This document shows positions 7,796 to 15,594 of a stretch of DNA of 64,000 nucleotides, in pieces (position 1 is the first letter of the stretch; every line of letters begins with the position of its first letter). The stretch lies in the NCBI RefSeq assembly GCF_014199205.1, contig NZ_JACIJD010000003.1:186001-250000 (forward strand). The letters run 5' to 3'. Position numbers and translations under genes: made by a program. The notes below the pieces were generated by a model, which did not search any database, was not told where the DNA came from, and saw only the letters and a list, made by a program, of their open reading frames with translations. The DNA is from Muricoccus pecuniae. GTDB lineage: Bacteria; Pseudomonadota; Alphaproteobacteria; Acetobacterales; Acetobacteraceae.

Positions 7796-9169
7796 ATGGC
7801 GATGCGGACAATTGCCCGCCTTTACGACAACTACTCCGATGCCCAGGCCGCGGTGAGCGCGCTGGAGGCCGCGGGCTTCATGCGCGACGACATCAGCGTC
7901 GTGGCGCGCGATAGCAACAACACCGGCGGCGCCGATGCCGACACGGTGGCGGATGGTGACGAGACGGCCACCGGCGCCGGCACGGGCGCGACCATCGGCA
8001 CTGTGCTCGGCGGCGGCGCGGGCGTGCTCGCCGGCATCGGCGCGCTGGCCATTCCCGGCATCGGCCCCATCGTCGCGGCGGGCTGGCTGGTGGCGGCGCT
8101 GACCGGCGCGGGCGCGGGCGCGGCGGCGGGCGGCCTGCTCGGCAGCCTGACCGGCGCGGGCGTGGAGGAGCGCGACGCGCATGTGTACTCCGAGGGCGTG
8201 TCCCGCGGCGGCAGCCTCGTGACGCTGCGGACCGACGATGCGCGCGCCTCCGAGGCCGAGAGCATCATGATGCGCCACAACCCCGTGGACGCGACCACGC
8301 GCGAGGCGGACTACCGCTCCTCCGGCTGGAACGGCTACCAGGAGAGCTCGGTCCTGCCGCATGCGGGCGACGCGCCCGAGGGCACCCCGGCCAACCCACC
8401 GGGCACCATGCTCTCCCGCGGGGTGGACCAGGTGGCCGGCACCAACGTCTCCGGCGCGCATCCCGAGAACGAGACGAGCCGCGGCAGCGGTTCGGGCATG
8501 GGCATGGGCATGGGCACGGCGACCGGCCTGGGCGCCGGCATGGCCGGCATGGGCATGGGTGCGGGCCTGACGGGCAGCTCGCGGGACGGCACGCCGGGCA
8601 ATCCCCCGGGGACCATGGCCTCGCGCGGCGCCGACCAGGTGCTGGGCACCGATACCTCCGGCGCCTATCCCGGCAATGAGATGGGCCGCGGCTCCTCCAT
8701 GGGGACCGGCACCATGGGAACGGGCACGACCGGCTCGCTGACGGGCTCCACCCCCGATGGCACGCCGGGCAACCCCCCGGGGACCATGGCCTCGCGCGGC
8801 GTCGACCAGGCGCTGGGCACCAACACCTCCGGTGCCTATCCCGGGAACGAGACGGGCATGGGCGGCGACGCCTCTCGCATGCGCTCGACCTCGGACATCG
8901 GCACGGGCAGCATGGCCGGCAGCCCGCCGGACGGCACGCCGGGCAATCCCCCGGGCACGAAGCTGTCCCGCGGCGTGGACGAGACGCTGGGCACCAACAT
9001 CTCGGGCGCGCATCCCGAGAACGAGGTCAGCCGGGCCGACAGCACCACCTATCCCAAGTCCACGGCGACCGGCAGCAACCCGCCGGGCACCGAGGCGAGC
9101 CGCAGCTTCGACCGCGCGGCCGGGACGAACGTTTCGGGCGCCAACCCGACGCGCAAGACCGACGTCTGA
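7796..9169 (+). CDS. YflT/GsiB-like stress protein with five NPPGT repeats
   Basis: 457-aa protein. Residues 1-60 (MAMRTIARLYDNYSDAQAAVSALEAAGF, with RDDISVVARD) match the YflT-type general-stress domain. A long Gly/Ala-rich hydrophobic stretch follows at about 60-122 and may enter or cross the membrane, then a second alpha/beta part (DAHVYSEGVSRGGSLVTLRTDD). From residue 195 to the end come five copies of a 31-35-residue unit with the core NPPGTxxSRgxDxxxGTNxSGAxPxNE, separated by Gly/Met/Ser/Thr-rich linkers. Copies begin at residues 195, 264, 321, 379 and about 428. The repeat is unknown to me. The gene has its own upstream gap and a strong terminator at 9206-9241. Confidence 0.78.
   Translation: MAMRTIARLYDNYSDAQAAVSALEAAGFMRDDISVVARDSNNTGGADADTVADGDETATGAGTGATIGTVLGGGAGVLAGIGALAIPGIGPIVAAGWLVAALTGAGAGAAAGGLLGSLTGAGVEERDAHVYSEGVSRGGSLVTLRTDDARASEAESIMMRHNPVDATTREADYRSSGWNGYQESSVLPHAGDAPEGTPANPPGTMLSRGVDQVAGTNVSGAHPENETSRGSGSGMGMGMGTATGLGAGMAGMGMGAGLTGSSRDGTPGNPPGTMASRGADQVLGTDTSGAYPGNEMGRGSSMGTGTMGTGTTGSLTGSTPDGTPGNPPGTMASRGVDQALGTNTSGAYPGNETGMGGDASRMRSTSDIGTGSMAGSPPDGTPGNPPGTKLSRGVDETLGTNISGAHPENEVSRADSTTYPKSTATGSNPPGTEASRSFDRAAGTNVSGANPTRKTDV
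8378..9166 (+). repeat. Five in-frame coding repeats (NPPGTxxSR unit)
   Basis: Copies start at 8378, 8585, 8756, 8930 and about 9077. The second and third are nearly identical in protein (DGTPGNPPGTMASRG) and close in DNA; the first and fourth share the ISGAHPENE-type ending; the fifth is degenerate. Repeat spacing is 50-70 codons, so unit number could change by recombination without a frameshift. Confidence 0.8.
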
Positions 9170-9205
9170 CCCGCGCGCCGGGCATCCCGGCGGGCCATGA
9201 GAGGC

Positions 9206-9241
9206 GGGGCGGTTCCTTCGGGAGCCGCCCCGTTCTTTTTT
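9206..9241 (+). terminator. Intrinsic terminator with UUCG loop and U-run
   Basis: GGGGCGGTTCC (9206-9216) pairs with GGAGCCGCCCC (9221-9231) with one G-T wobble, closing a TTCG tetraloop, and is followed by GTTCTTTTTT. This is the clearest rho-independent terminator in the window. It ends the repeat-protein transcript just before the convergent gene at 9249. Confidence 0.92.
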
Positions 9242-9248
9242 GGGGGCA

Positions 9249-10184
9249 TCAGCGGCGGGTGGCTTCCCCGCAGCGGCGCAGCGTGGCCCCGGGCTGGATG
9301 CCGCGCGCGGCCAGGGCGGGCGGGATGGTGCCGGAGAGGCGCAGGCTGCCATCCGGCAGCCCCTCGATGACCCGCGCCGGGCCGCCCGGGGGCAGGAGGT
9401 AGAAGCGCTGCGGGTCGGCATAGATCTCGTAGCCCGTCTCCCCCGGCACGGGCCGCCCGCCCAGCCGCAGCCCGTTGCCAATCCAGGAGGCCGTGCCCGC
9501 CGCGCCGCAGCCCGAGAGGGCGTAGCGCTCGTTCAGCGCGGGCGGGAAATGGGGGAGCCAGACGGTGCCGGGCGGCGGGGCTGTGGCGGAGGGCGCGGGC
9601 GGCGCAGCCCCGCCGGATGGCCGGGCGGGCGCGGCGGGAAGAAGCGCGACGGTGCGCCCGTCCAGGAAGCCCGTCGCGGGGAGGCCGCCCCTCCCCTGGA
9701 GCGCGGCGATTGCCTCGCGCCGCGCCGCGGGGGCCGGGGGGATGCCGGCGGCGGCGAGGCGCCCCTCCAGCGCCTCCGCCTCCTCCCCGGCCCGGTCGGC
9801 CTCCTCCAGCGCGGGGCCGGTGAGCCAACGGCGCAGGTCCTCGCGCTTGGCCTCGTGGGCGCGGGCGAGGCAGGCCGGATCGGGCCTGCCACCCGGGGCG
9901 CAGTTGGCGGCGAGAAAGGCCTCGAAGCCCCGCGCATCGGTCTCCAGCCCCGGCCGCTGCACGGGCTGGAGGGCGTGGCGCAGGGCCTCGTAGGTGCGGG
10001 CGCGGCGACGGTCCGCCCCGCGGGCGGCGGGGTCGGCGCAGGTGGCGGCCGAGAGGGCGTCGGGCGGCACCTCGCAGGACACCGCGGCGCCGGGCGGGGC
10101 GGCAGGTGCCTGCGACAGGGCGGGCGGGGCGATGAGGAGGGCCAGCGCGACGGGGATCAGGAGGCGCGGCATGCGGGCGGTCAC
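9249..10184 (-). CDS. Secreted hypothetical protein, Cys-containing N-terminal domain
   Basis: 311-aa exported protein with a signal peptide (PRLLIPVALALLIAPPALS|QA). Residues 35-125 hold a helical, Cys-bearing segment (SCEVPPD, SAATCADPAARG, ANCAPGG, ACLARAHEAKREDLRRWL) that recalls LprI/DUF1311-type proteins. Next comes a Pro/Ala linker and a C-terminal domain of about 100 residues with two more cysteines (ALSGCGAAG, LRRCGE). I do not recognise the full protein. The GTG at 10184 has GGAG 9 bases upstream; an ATG at 10172 would give MPRLLIP and is equally possible. Confidence 0.62.
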   Translation of the reverse strand: MTARMPRLLIPVALALLIAPPALSQAPAAPPGAAVSCEVPPDALSAATCADPAARGADRRRARTYEALRHALQPVQRPGLETDARGFEAFLAANCAPGGRPDPACLARAHEAKREDLRRWLTGPALEEADRAGEEAEALEGRLAAAGIPPAPAARREAIAALQGRGGLPATGFLDGRTVALLPAAPARPSGGAAPPAPSATAPPPGTVWLPHFPPALNERYALSGCGAAGTASWIGNGLRLGGRPVPGETGYEIYADPQRFYLLPPGGPARVIEGLPDGSLRLSGTIPPALAARGIQPGATLRRCGEATRR

Positions 10185-10241
10185 CCCCGGAATCTCCGGG
10201 CGCGGCCCTTCCCGGTCAAGCCGTTGCCCCGTGCTCCCGCG

Positions 10242-10580
10242 CTAGTAGCGGAAGTAGAGGCCCACCCCCGGCGGCGGCGCGTAGTAGCGCGGCGGCGGCG
10301 GGGCGTAGCCGTAGTAGCCCGGCGGCGGGGGCGGCCGGCGCCAGTGGCGGCGGTAGTAGCCCGGCGGCGGGGGAGGGGGCGGGGCGTAGTAGCGCGGCGG
10401 CGCGTAGTGGCGCGGCGGGCCGTAGTAGTACTGCACCTCCTGCAGGGCGGCGCCGGCGCCGGGCAGGGTGGCCAGGGGCGCCGCTTCCGCCGAAGGCACG
10501 GCCATGGCGCCCGCCAGCCCGCCCACCAGCACGGCGGCGGCGAGCGCGGCGCGACGGATGCTGAACGGGGACGGCATCAT
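10242..10580 (-). CDS. Small secreted Tyr/Pro-rich protein
   Basis: 112-aa protein. A signal peptide (about residues 1-33, ending PSAEA) is followed by repeats built from YYxPP, PPPPPPPGYY and PRYYAPP, ending GVGLYFRY. Tyr/Pro-rich exported proteins of this kind are common in alphaproteobacteria and are usually unannotated; an envelope or surface role is inferred. The start is the double ATG at 10580/10577, directly after GAGGAGAGG. A GTTAAG hexamer lies 50 bases upstream (10629-10634, minus strand). Upstream open frame to 10733 is not needed. Confidence 0.68.
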   Translation of the reverse strand: MMPSPFSIRRAALAAAVLVGGLAGAMAVPSAEAAPLATLPGAGAALQEVQYYYGPPRHYAPPRYYAPPPPPPPGYYRRHWRRPPPPPGYYGYAPPPPRYYAPPPGVGLYFRY

Positions 10581-10692
10581 CCTCTCCTCCTCTCGCCTGA
10601 ACGCCCGCAGGATGGGCGTCCATGAGGGCTTAACGAGGGCAGGGGGCGCCGCATTGCGGCGGCGCGGCCCCCGGACGATCACGCCTTGGCGA

Positions 10693-12048
10693 TCACGCCT
10701 CCGCGAAGACCCGGGCGAGGGTGGCGCGGACATGGGTGAAGTCCCGCTGGGGGTCCATCACCCCGTCCAGCGCCTCCGGGGCGATGAGGGCGGTGACGGC
10801 GGGGTCGGCCAGCAGGTTGTCGCGGAAGCTCCGCCCGCCGGGGGTGCCGAGGTTCTCCCAGGTGGCCATGGCGCTGCGCTGGACCGTGGCATAGGCGTCC
10901 TCGCGGCTCATGCCGGCCTGGGTAAGGGCGAGCAGCACCTTCTGGCTGTGCACGACGCCGCCCAGGCTCTCCAGGTTCGCCCGCATCCGCTCGGGGTAGA
11001 TCGTCAGCTTCTCCATCATCCCCGCCGCGCGGGCGAGGGCGAAGTCGAGGGCGATGGTCGCGTCCGGCCCGATCACGCGCTCGACCGAGGAGTGGGAGAT
11101 GTCGCGCTCGTGCCAGAGGGCAACGTTCTCCAGCGCGGGCATGGCGTAGCCGCGCACGAGGCGGGCGAGGCCGGTCAGGTTCTCGCTCAGCACGGGGTTG
11201 CGCTTGTGCGGCATGGCCGAGGACCCCTTCTGCCCGGGGTGGAAATATTCCTCGGCCTCCCGCACCTCGCTCCGCTGGAGGTGCCGGACCTCGGTGGCCA
11301 GCCGCTCGATCGCGGAGGCGGCCACGGCGAGGGCGCAGAAATAGGCGGCGTGGCGGTCCCGCGGGATCACCTGGGTGGAGACGGGCTCGGGGCGCAGGCC
11401 GAGCCTCTCCGCGACGAAGGCCTCCACGCGCGGATCGACCGAGGCGAAGGTACCGACGGGGCCGGAGATGGCGCAGGTCGCCACCTCCTCCCGCGCGGCC
11501 ACCAGCCGGCGGCGGCAGCGCGCGAACTCGGCCCAGTGGCCGGCGAGCTTGATGCCGAAGGTGGTCGGCTCCGCATGGATGCCGTGGGAGCGGCCGATGG
11601 TGGGGGTGAGGGCGTGCTCCTCCGCCCGGCGGCGCAGCGCGGCCAGCAGCGCGTCCATGCTCTCGATCAGCAGGTCAGCGGCGCGGACCAGCTGGAGGTT
11701 GAGCGCGGTGTCCAGCACGTCCGACGAGGTCATGCCCTGGTGCATGAAGCGGGCGTGCTCGCCCATGCCCGACCCGTCCTCGCGCGTCTCGCCGAGCCAG
11801 GTGAGGAAGGCGATGACGTCGTGGCGCGTCACGCGCTCGATCTCGTCGATCCGCTCGAGGTCGGCGGGGGAGATGGCGGCGATGCGCCGGTCGCCCTCGC
11901 GCCGGATGGCCTCGGCGGATTCGCGCGGGATGGTGCCGAGATCGGCCATGGCCTCGGCGGCCAGCGCCTCGATCTCGAACCAGATGCGGAAGCGGGCCTC
12001 GGGCGACCAGATCGCGGCCATCTGCGGGCGGGTGTAGCGCGGAACCAT
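10693..12048 (-). CDS. purB: Adenylosuccinate lyase PurB
   Basis: 451-aa lyase of the fumarase/aspartase superfamily. It removes fumarate from SAICAR (step 8 of purine synthesis) and from adenylosuccinate. Evidence: the superfamily signature SSAMPHKRNP at residues 276-285 carrying the mobile catalytic serine, TSSD at 107-110, GRSHGIHAEPTT around the catalytic His (about 155-163), and RDRHAAYF and SHSSVERV. Length is normal. It is transcribed in the same direction as purC but is separated from it by about 4 kb with genes on both strands, so it probably has its own promoter in the 267-base gap before terC. Confidence 0.96.
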   Translation of the reverse strand: MVPRYTRPQMAAIWSPEARFRIWFEIEALAAEAMADLGTIPRESAEAIRREGDRRIAAISPADLERIDEIERVTRHDVIAFLTWLGETREDGSGMGEHARFMHQGMTSSDVLDTALNLQLVRAADLLIESMDALLAALRRRAEEHALTPTIGRSHGIHAEPTTFGIKLAGHWAEFARCRRRLVAAREEVATCAISGPVGTFASVDPRVEAFVAERLGLRPEPVSTQVIPRDRHAAYFCALAVAASAIERLATEVRHLQRSEVREAEEYFHPGQKGSSAMPHKRNPVLSENLTGLARLVRGYAMPALENVALWHERDISHSSVERVIGPDATIALDFALARAAGMMEKLTIYPERMRANLESLGGVVHSQKVLLALTQAGMSREDAYATVQRSAMATWENLGTPGGRSFRDNLLADPAVTALIAPEALDGVMDPQRDFTHVRATLARVFAEA

Positions 12049-12315
12049 GCGGGCGGGCCTTCCTTGGCCGAGAGGGGCGAGGGGGCGGTATCCGCGAGGC
12101 CGGGCGCCGTCAACCTCGCATCGGGGCTCACATCACGGGCAGGGGCGAAGACCGGCCCGGATGAATGGTTGCCCAGGCATTGCCGATTGTTTATGCGCCG
12201 TCCGGCCGCGACGTCGCGGCGGGCGCCTCCGCCCGGGCCCGCGGCCCGCGGCGGCGGTGCATTCATTGTTGGCCGGGGTCCGCAGTCGGCGACCGGCAAG
12301 GGAGGCACATCGCCG

Positions 12316-12972
12316 ATGGGAGCGGATTGGTTCATCGCCCTCGGGCAGGTCCTGTTGATCGACCTCGTGCTCGCGGGCGACAACGCCATCGTGGTGGGCA
12401 TGGCGGCGGCCGGCCTGCCGCCGGTCCAGCGTCGCCAGGCTATTCTCTGGGGCATCGGCGCCGCGACGGTGATGCGCATCGGCTTCGCCGCGATCACGAC
12501 CCAGCTCCTCGCCATCGTCGGCCTCACCCTCTTCGGCGGGCTGCTGCTGCTGTGGGTCTGCTGGAAGATGTATCGCGAGCTGCGCCAGCCGCACGAGCAG
12601 CACGCGGGCGCCGAGGTGGTGAGCGGCGGCGATGCGGGCGCCGCGGATGCCGGCGTGCCCACGAAGACGCTCGGCCAGGCGATCATCCAGATCCTCGTCG
12701 CCGACGTCTCCATGTCGCTCGACAACGTGCTGGCCGTGGCCGGCGCGGCGAAGGAGCACCTGGACGTGCTCGTCATCGGCCTCGCCATCTCGGTGGTGCT
12801 GATGGGCGTGGCGGCGACCTTCATCGCCCGCCTGCTGGAGAAGCATCGCTGGATCGCCTGGGTGGGCCTGCTCGTCATCCTCTACGTCGCAGTGGACATG
12901 ATCTGGTCCGGCTCGGGCGAGGTGCAGAACTGGTTCAGCGGCACGCCGCTGGCCCCGCGAACGGGCCACTGA
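12316..12972 (+). CDS. TerC/YjbE family integral membrane protein (1)
   Basis: 218-aa membrane protein of the TerC family, whose members are linked to tellurite resistance and to export of manganese or other metals loaded during secretion. The paired acidic motifs are present: LAGDNAIVVGMA in the first half and ADVSMSLDNVLAVAG in the second, inside a pattern of about seven helices. A polar loop rich in His/Glu/Gly (PHEQHAGAEVVSGG) divides the halves. The ATG at 12316 has GGGAGG 11 bases upstream. A paralogue follows after 203 bases. Metal specificity is inferred from the family. Confidence 0.86.
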   Translation: MGADWFIALGQVLLIDLVLAGDNAIVVGMAAAGLPPVQRRQAILWGIGAATVMRIGFAAITTQLLAIVGLTLFGGLLLLWVCWKMYRELRQPHEQHAGAEVVSGGDAGAADAGVPTKTLGQAIIQILVADVSMSLDNVLAVAGAAKEHLDVLVIGLAISVVLMGVAATFIARLLEKHRWIAWVGLLVILYVAVDMIWSGSGEVQNWFSGTPLAPRTGH

Positions 12973-13175
12973 GGTCCGCCGCCCCCCCGATGATGGCGGG
13001 GCGGTTAAGAGCAGGTCATCTGACGCTGAAGGCGCCGTCCGGGAGACCGGGCGGCGCTTTCGCGTCCGGGGGGGCGTCGTTAGGTTCCGCGCGCGGGCGG
13101 TAAGGCCCGGCTCCCTTCAAGCAGGAAGGCCGCGCGGTGCCACCCGGCGCCGGCGCGGCCTGACCGGAGACGTTC

Positions 13176-13817
13176 ATGGAATCGATCACCTCGGCGCTGC
13201 CACAGCTTCTCGAGATCATGTGGCTCAACATCATCCTGTCCGGCGACAACGCCGTGGTGATCGGCCTCGCCGCCGCGGGCCTGCCGGAGAGCCAGCGCAA
13301 CAAGGCCGTGCTCTTCGGCATCGTCGCCGCGGCGGTGCTGCGCATCGTCTTCTCCCTCATCGCGCAGCAGCTCCTCGCGCTCTGGTGGATCGACATCGTG
13401 GGCGGCCTCGCCCTCCTCTACATCGCGGTCAACTTCCTGATCGAGCTGCGCCGCGCGCAGCACGAGGAAGCGGCGGAGGGCACGTCCCACCACGACAAGT
13501 CGCTGATGGCGGCGCTGTGGCAGATCATCGTGGCCGACGTCTCGATGTCGCTCGACAACGTCCTCGCCGTCGCCGCCGTGGCGCGCGCCAACGTCACCCT
13601 GCTGATCGTGGGCCTGGCCGTCTCCATCGTGATGATGGGCCTGCTGGGCGGCGTGCTCGCCCGCATCCTGGACCGCTACAAGTGGATTGCCTATCTCGGC
13701 GTGGCGCTCATCGCCTATATCGGCTTCGAGCTGCTGTGGGAGGGCGTGATCATGGCCAATGCGACGCTGAACCTCGGTCTTCCCGTGCCCGCGCCCCACG
13801 AGGCCGCGGCGCATTAG
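13176..13817 (+). CDS. TerC/YjbE family integral membrane protein (2)
   Basis: 213-aa paralogue of the preceding gene with the same two acidic motifs (LSGDNAVVIGLAAAGLP and ADVSMSLDNVLAVAA) and a His-rich polar loop (HEEAAEGTSHHDK). The ATG at 13176 follows a GGAGACG sequence. The 203-base gap before it contains a hairpin (GGCGCCGTCCG/CGGGCGGCGC, about 13030-13055) and a GTTAAG at 13004-13009, so it probably has its own promoter rather than only reading through from the first copy. Confidence 0.86.
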   Translation: MESITSALPQLLEIMWLNIILSGDNAVVIGLAAAGLPESQRNKAVLFGIVAAAVLRIVFSLIAQQLLALWWIDIVGGLALLYIAVNFLIELRRAQHEEAAEGTSHHDKSLMAALWQIIVADVSMSLDNVLAVAAVARANVTLLIVGLAVSIVMMGLLGGVLARILDRYKWIAYLGVALIAYIGFELLWEGVIMANATLNLGLPVPAPHEAAAH

Positions 13818-13827
13818 GGCCCGGGGC

Positions 13828-14472
13828 GTGATGGGGCGGATGACGAAGAGGGTGACGGGGGGAGCGGGGCCGCGCGGCGCCGCCCGCCGCGCCCTGGCCG
13901 CGGGGGGCGGGCTGCTCCTCGCGGGCCTCGGCCTCCTCGGGCTGGAGGGCTGCGCGCCGGTCGAGCCCCCGCCCCCGCCCGGGCCGCCGCCCCTGGAAGC
14001 CGTCCTCGCCCGCCTGCCCGCCGAGGTGGCGGGCTTCCAGCGCGGCGCCGTGCAGGACGTCGCCCCCGGCGATCCGGGCGCGGGGAAGGTGGTGGAGTAC
14101 ATCACCCCCCGCCGCGTCGCGGTGGCCTATGTCTTCCTCTACGACCTCGGCCGGCCCGCCGTGACCGAGGCCGACCTGCCCCCCGAGGTGGAGCGGGCGG
14201 TCTCGGAAGCCACGGCGCTCCCCTCGGACCGGACGGGGCGCCAGCTCTCCGTCGCCTCCCGCTCGGGCCTGCCGGCCGGCGGCGGGAACCTCTCCTGCGC
14301 CGCGCTGGACGGCAGCTTCGGGCGGATGCGGGTGGAGCGGCAGGTCTGCGTCGGCGTGGCCGCCGGCCGCTTCCTGCGCGTGCAGGTCACCATGCCCAAC
14401 CGCCCCTCGGGGCCGGTGGCGGACCCGCTCGCCTTCGCCTCCGGCGTGGCCGCGGCCGTCCGCGGCGGCTGA
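13828..14472 (+). CDS. Putative lipoprotein of unknown function
   Basis: Up to 214 aa. A basic N-terminus and hydrophobic helix end at LEGC (Cys 42 counting from the GTG at 13828), a possible lipobox although Glu at -2 is unusual. A Pro-rich linker follows (PPPPPGPPP) and then a compact domain of about 160 residues with two cysteines (NLSCAALDG, RQVCVGVA). I do not recognise the domain. The start is unsettled: GTG 13828, ATG 13831 or ATG 13840. It follows terC2 by 10 bases and is likely co-transcribed. A large hairpin at 14500-14534 ends the unit. Confidence 0.62.
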   Translation: MMGRMTKRVTGGAGPRGAARRALAAGGGLLLAGLGLLGLEGCAPVEPPPPPGPPPLEAVLARLPAEVAGFQRGAVQDVAPGDPGAGKVVEYITPRRVAVAYVFLYDLGRPAVTEADLPPEVERAVSEATALPSDRTGRQLSVASRSGLPAGGGNLSCAALDGSFGRMRVERQVCVGVAAGRFLRVQVTMPNRPSGPVADPLAFASGVAAAVRGG

Positions 14473-14499
14473 ACCCGGCCGCGCCGCCCGGTGCCAGGT

Positions 14500-14534
14500 G
14501 GCGCCGGCCGGGGCTCAGTAGGCCGGCCGGCGCC
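14500..14534. terminator. Bidirectional hairpin between convergent genes
   Basis: GGCGCCGGCCGG (14500-14511) and CCGGCCGGCGCC (14523-14534) form a perfect 12-bp stem with an 11-base loop. A third CGCCGGCCGGCG block at about 14549-14560 could pair with either arm. It lies between the lipoprotein gene and the convergent dinB-type gene. There is no U-run, so termination in either direction is inferred from position and stem strength. Confidence 0.55.
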
Positions 14535-14567
14535 CGGAGCTTGGCAGCGCCGGCCGGCGCGCGGGCC

Positions 14568-15137
14568 TCAGGGGCGGGCGGCCCAGACCGCCTCCTCACT
14601 CCAGCCGAGCTCGGCGAACTCCCCCGCGCGCAGCGGGGCCTCCTCCTCCGCGAAGAACTCGTCGAGCTGGGGCGGCGCCACGGAGGTGCCACTGAGCATC
14701 GCGTGCGCCTGGCCGCGATGGTGGATCCCGTGCTGGAAGAGGTGCAGCAGCAGCCGGTCCATGCGCTCCCGCTGCACGCGGCTGCCGCGATGGACGGCCA
14801 CGATCCGCCCCAGCCCCGCCTCGTCCAGCCCTTCCGTGACCGCGATCAGCCGGCGGTCCTCCGCCGCCTGCGCCCGGTGGAGCGCGGCGGGGGTGGCGCA
14901 GGGCTCCGGCTCGGCCCAGGCCGCCGGGCCGAGCGTGCCGCCCTCCATGGCGTCGATGTAGAAGCGGTCGATGACGAGGATGTGGTTCAGCGTCGCGCGC
15001 AGGCTCGGGAAGAAGCCCGTCCGCGGCGCCGTGAACTCCGCCTGGGAAAGGCCGGCGCAGGCGGAGAGGAGGCGGTGGTTCGCCCAGGCGTTGTTGCGCG
15101 CCAGGGCGCGGAAGGGGAGGGCGGCGTCCCCTGGCAT
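14568..15137 (-). CDS. DinB family protein
   Basis: 189-aa four-helix-bundle protein of the DinB/YfiT group, typically metal-dependent thiol transferases or unknown enzymes. The three metal-binding histidines are in the usual places: LNHILVIDRFY (about H52) and the pair in LFQHGIHHRGQAH (about H136-H140). The N-terminus FRALARNNAWANHRLL is also typical. It is convergent with the lipoprotein gene and 9 bases downstream of the proline-rich gene. No cofactor or substrate can be assigned. Confidence 0.86.
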   Translation of the reverse strand: MPGDAALPFRALARNNAWANHRLLSACAGLSQAEFTAPRTGFFPSLRATLNHILVIDRFYIDAMEGGTLGPAAWAEPEPCATPAALHRAQAAEDRRLIAVTEGLDEAGLGRIVAVHRGSRVQRERMDRLLLHLFQHGIHHRGQAHAMLSGTSVAPPQLDEFFAEEEAPLRAGEFAELGWSEEAVWAARP

Positions 15138-15146
15138 CGTAGCCTC

Positions 15147-15461
15147 TCAGCCCATCGCGGCGAGGCCGCCGGCAGAGACCTCGCGCGAGTTGGGCGGCGG
15201 CACGTCGCGGGGATCGAGCGGCGGGGGCTTCCCGGCCGGCGTTCCGGAACGGGGCGCCTGCCCCTCCAGCGGCGGAGGCTTGCCGGCGGGCGGCGCCGCG
15301 CCGCGCGGAACAGGGGCCGGGCCGGCCGGCGGGGGCTTGCCCGGGATGGGCCGGCCGGGCGGGGAGGCGCCCTGGGCGGGGCTCTGGTTTGGGCTCTGGG
15401 CGAGGCCGGGCGATGCGGCGAGGAGCGCTGTGGCGAGGATCGCGGCGTGGGAGGCGCGCAT
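15147..15461 (-). CDS. Small secreted proline-rich protein
   Basis: 104-aa protein with a signal peptide (MRASHAAILATALLAASPGLA|QS) and a mature part made largely of Pro/Gly/Ala/Lys with the recurring element (A/P)GKPPPL and PGKPPPAGP. No folded domain is visible. The ATG at 15461 is chosen for the signal peptide; the Shine-Dalgarno is weak, and the open frame extends back to 15554. It runs divergently from the LuxR-type gene and 9 bases before the DinB gene. Confidence 0.55.
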   Translation of the reverse strand: MRASHAAILATALLAASPGLAQSPNQSPAQGASPPGRPIPGKPPPAGPAPVPRGAAPPAGKPPPLEGQAPRSGTPAGKPPPLDPRDVPPPNSREVSAGGLAAMG

Positions 15462-15594
15462 GCCGCCAGCCTGGGCCGCCCGGGGGCGCCCGGTCAATCC
15501 TTCCCCTCCGCCCGCGGCCGGGCGCGGCGCGGGCTCCTGATTGCCAGCCTGCAACGAGCGTGCTCCGATCCCCTCGTCCGGGAAGGAGAGGGGG

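Noticed and set aside
12972-13175. A manganese riboswitch (yybP-ykoY type) before the second terC
   Set aside because: The gap has a hairpin and a GTTAAG, but the conserved GGGGAGUA-type and internal motifs of that riboswitch are not present. No other riboswitch was recognised.
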